From Acinetobacter pittii ANC 4050 (GTDB lineage: Bacteria > Pseudomonadota > Gammaproteobacteria > Pseudomonadales > Moraxellaceae), in assembly GCF_000399685.1 (NCBI RefSeq), contig NZ_KB976987.1, positions 1,114,954 to 1,178,953 on the forward strand: 64,000 bases of DNA, written 5' to 3'. This document shows, piece after piece, positions 63,032 through 64,000 of this stretch. Position numbers and translations under genes: made by a program. How positions within the stretch are numbered: the first letter of the stretch is position 1; the number at the start of each line of letters is the position of its first letter. The notes below the pieces were generated by a model, which worked only from the letters and a program-made list of their open reading frames with translations, did no database searches and had not been told where the DNA came from.

Positions 63032-63622
63032 TTATTTTAAGAAACCACTTACAAGGTTCATAACGTTTTGGATATCTTGATTTGCTTCTTGATGATCTGT
63101 ACTGTCACCCTGAGGTGTTAATGAATCAATAACCTGAGGTAAGACTGAAGCAATTGCTCCGTAAACTTGCTCTTTTGGTGCTTGGGTTTGCTCGGCAACT
63201 TGTTCAATATCGGCTGGATTAAATAAACTCTGTAATTGCTGAGTCGGAACTTCGCTATTACTTTGATTTGGATCAACCCAGCTTTGAACCTGACTTCCTA
63301 AACCCGCACCTTTCAACTTTTCTAATGCAGCCTGTAAACCACCTTGTTGCTGCACCCAACCCAAGATTAAAGGCACAACTGCAATTAATAAACTTTGTAC
63401 ACCGCCACCTGCTTGAGGTGTGTTGTTATTGCCAGTGACTTGTCCTAATACAGAACCTAGTACGCCTCCCAAGCCACCTTGAGTACCAGATGAAGTATTA
63501 CCGCCCATTTGTCCGAGTACTGAACCTAAAATTCCACCTAAACCACCTTGACCTGCTGCTTGCTGATTCCCACCTAAAGCTTGCTTAGCCAAAACTTCTA
63601 CAATGTTGCTTAAATTTGTCAT
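63032..63622 (-). CDS. DUF937 (YidB-like) protein
   Basis: 196 residues. The N-terminal half is a low-complexity glycine/glutamine stretch with repeats of G-G-L-G-G-x-L-G-S-V-L-G-Q; then V-V-P-L-I-L-G-W-V-Q-Q-Q-G-G-L and the C-terminal helical DUF937 part (A-D-I-E-Q-V-A, V-Y-G-A-I-A-S-V-L-P-Q-V-I-D). The function is unknown. AAGAG precedes the ATG. Monocistronic. Confidence 0.85.
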   Translation of the reverse strand: MTNLSNIVEVLAKQALGGNQQAAGQGGLGGILGSVLGQMGGNTSSGTQGGLGGVLGSVLGQVTGNNNTPQAGGGVQSLLIAVVPLILGWVQQQGGLQAALEKLKGAGLGSQVQSWVDPNQSNSEVPTQQLQSLFNPADIEQVAEQTQAPKEQVYGAIASVLPQVIDSLTPQGDSTDHQEANQDIQNVMNLVSGFLK

Positions 63623-63721
63623 GTGTAACTCTTATGTATGGTTTATACATGAGCATACGCGGATTCTTGTTAAGACAGCAAAAGCCAAATTGTTAAATTT
63701 TGAAAGAGATTTAGTGCTCTT

Positions 63722-64000
63722 TTACCAACGGAATTTATTCCAGTTTTCTGGATTTGCCCAAAATTTTGAATTAAACCAATCTGGCACATGTTTATAGGTC
63801 AAGATGTTAAATTGCCATAAAGCAAAATCACTATCATGCGAAGTTTTATCAATGAGTTGCGTAAAACCTAAAGAACGTAATAACTGTTCATCACTGCGCT
63901 TGCTCACGACAACAATGCGTTTTGCTAATAAATCTCTTAGCTTCACTAATAATTGTGATTTTTGCATATCGCTGATGTTCTGCATTTCCTCAGTATCGAA
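63722..64000 (-). CDS. C-terminal part of a conserved hypothetical protein (runs off the window)
   Basis: The frame is open through the right edge; an ATG at 63985 exists but codons before it (F-D-T-E-E) continue without a stop, and the protein reads more naturally as longer. Visible 93 residues include R-D-L-L-A-K-R-I-V-V-V-S and end E-N-W-N-K-F-R-W, which resembles the Acinetobacter DUF6231 family. The missing N-terminus lies outside the window. Confidence 0.65.
   Translation of the reverse strand, partial: FDTEEMQNISDMQKSQLLVKLRDLLAKRIVVVSKRSDEQLLRSLGFTQLIDKTSHDSDFALWQFNILTYKHVPDWFNSKFWANPENWNKFRW

Overview
The window is AT-rich chromosomal DNA of a gamma-proteobacterium. Gene content and order (aco acetoin cluster with its own lipA, prmB-aroC, rnd, recR-ybaB, metZ, 3-hydroxybutyrate/acetoacetate genes, a FisR-type sulfide locus) point to Acinetobacter, most likely the A. 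baumannii/calcoaceticus complex. This assignment comes from recognising protein families and has not been tested by a database search. No rRNA, tRNA, CRISPR array, prophage, transposase or insertion sequence was seen.

Layout. 1-954: end of an aromatic-acid type MFS transporter, then an AraC regulator. 2.3-11.3 kb: ketone-body catabolism. A GntP permease and 3-hydroxybutyrate dehydrogenase (minus strand) and, separately on the plus strand, a LysR regulator, a two-subunit 3-oxoacid CoA-transferase, an AtoE-type permease and a thiolase would together take 3-hydroxybutyrate or acetoacetate to acetyl-CoA. A frameshifted lipoprotein gene lies between the two halves. 11.3-16.2 kb: two LysR regulators, small proteins of unknown function and aspartate ammonia-lyase. 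16.3-26 kb: a string of mostly single genes (TonB receptor, MHS transporter, ChrA chromate transporter, azoreductase with divergent HxlR regulator, AraC regulator with divergent DMT exporter, homoserine-dehydrogenase-like protein).

26-31 kb: sulfide/persulfide detoxification operon (MBL persulfide dioxygenase, phosphatase-like/SQR fusion, TauE exporter). It is read from a near-consensus sigma-54 promoter facing a divergent sigma-54 activator gene. A three-copy tandem array of structured repeats sits between the SQR and TauE genes. 32-41.5 kb: acetoin/2,3-butanediol catabolism (acoA-acoB-acoC-acoL-budC-bdh on the minus strand; lipA and a GAF-type regulator on the plus strand). 41.5-51.4 kb: a TenA-like protein, a diguanylate cyclase, an orphan receiver-like protein, prmB-aroC, and a ycgL/membrane protein/MoxR/VWA/trpB-like run. 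51.4-55 kb: a small-gene stretch, probably accessory, containing a LysR/azoreductase pair between ycgL and rnd. 55-64 kb: conserved housekeeping genes (rnd, recR, ybaB, metZ), a PhaC-like hydrolase, a small secreted cysteine protein, a HIT protein, a porin, a DUF937 protein and the end of a gene that runs off the window.

The observations most worth checking are the covarying repeat array inside the sulfide operon, the sigma-54 promoter with clustered TGAAAC motifs and a sensor domain almost free of cysteine, a perfect CRP-type palindrome and a 10-bp inverted repeat upstream of aspA, two mini membrane proteins that are paralogs of each other, and an orphan receiver-like protein.
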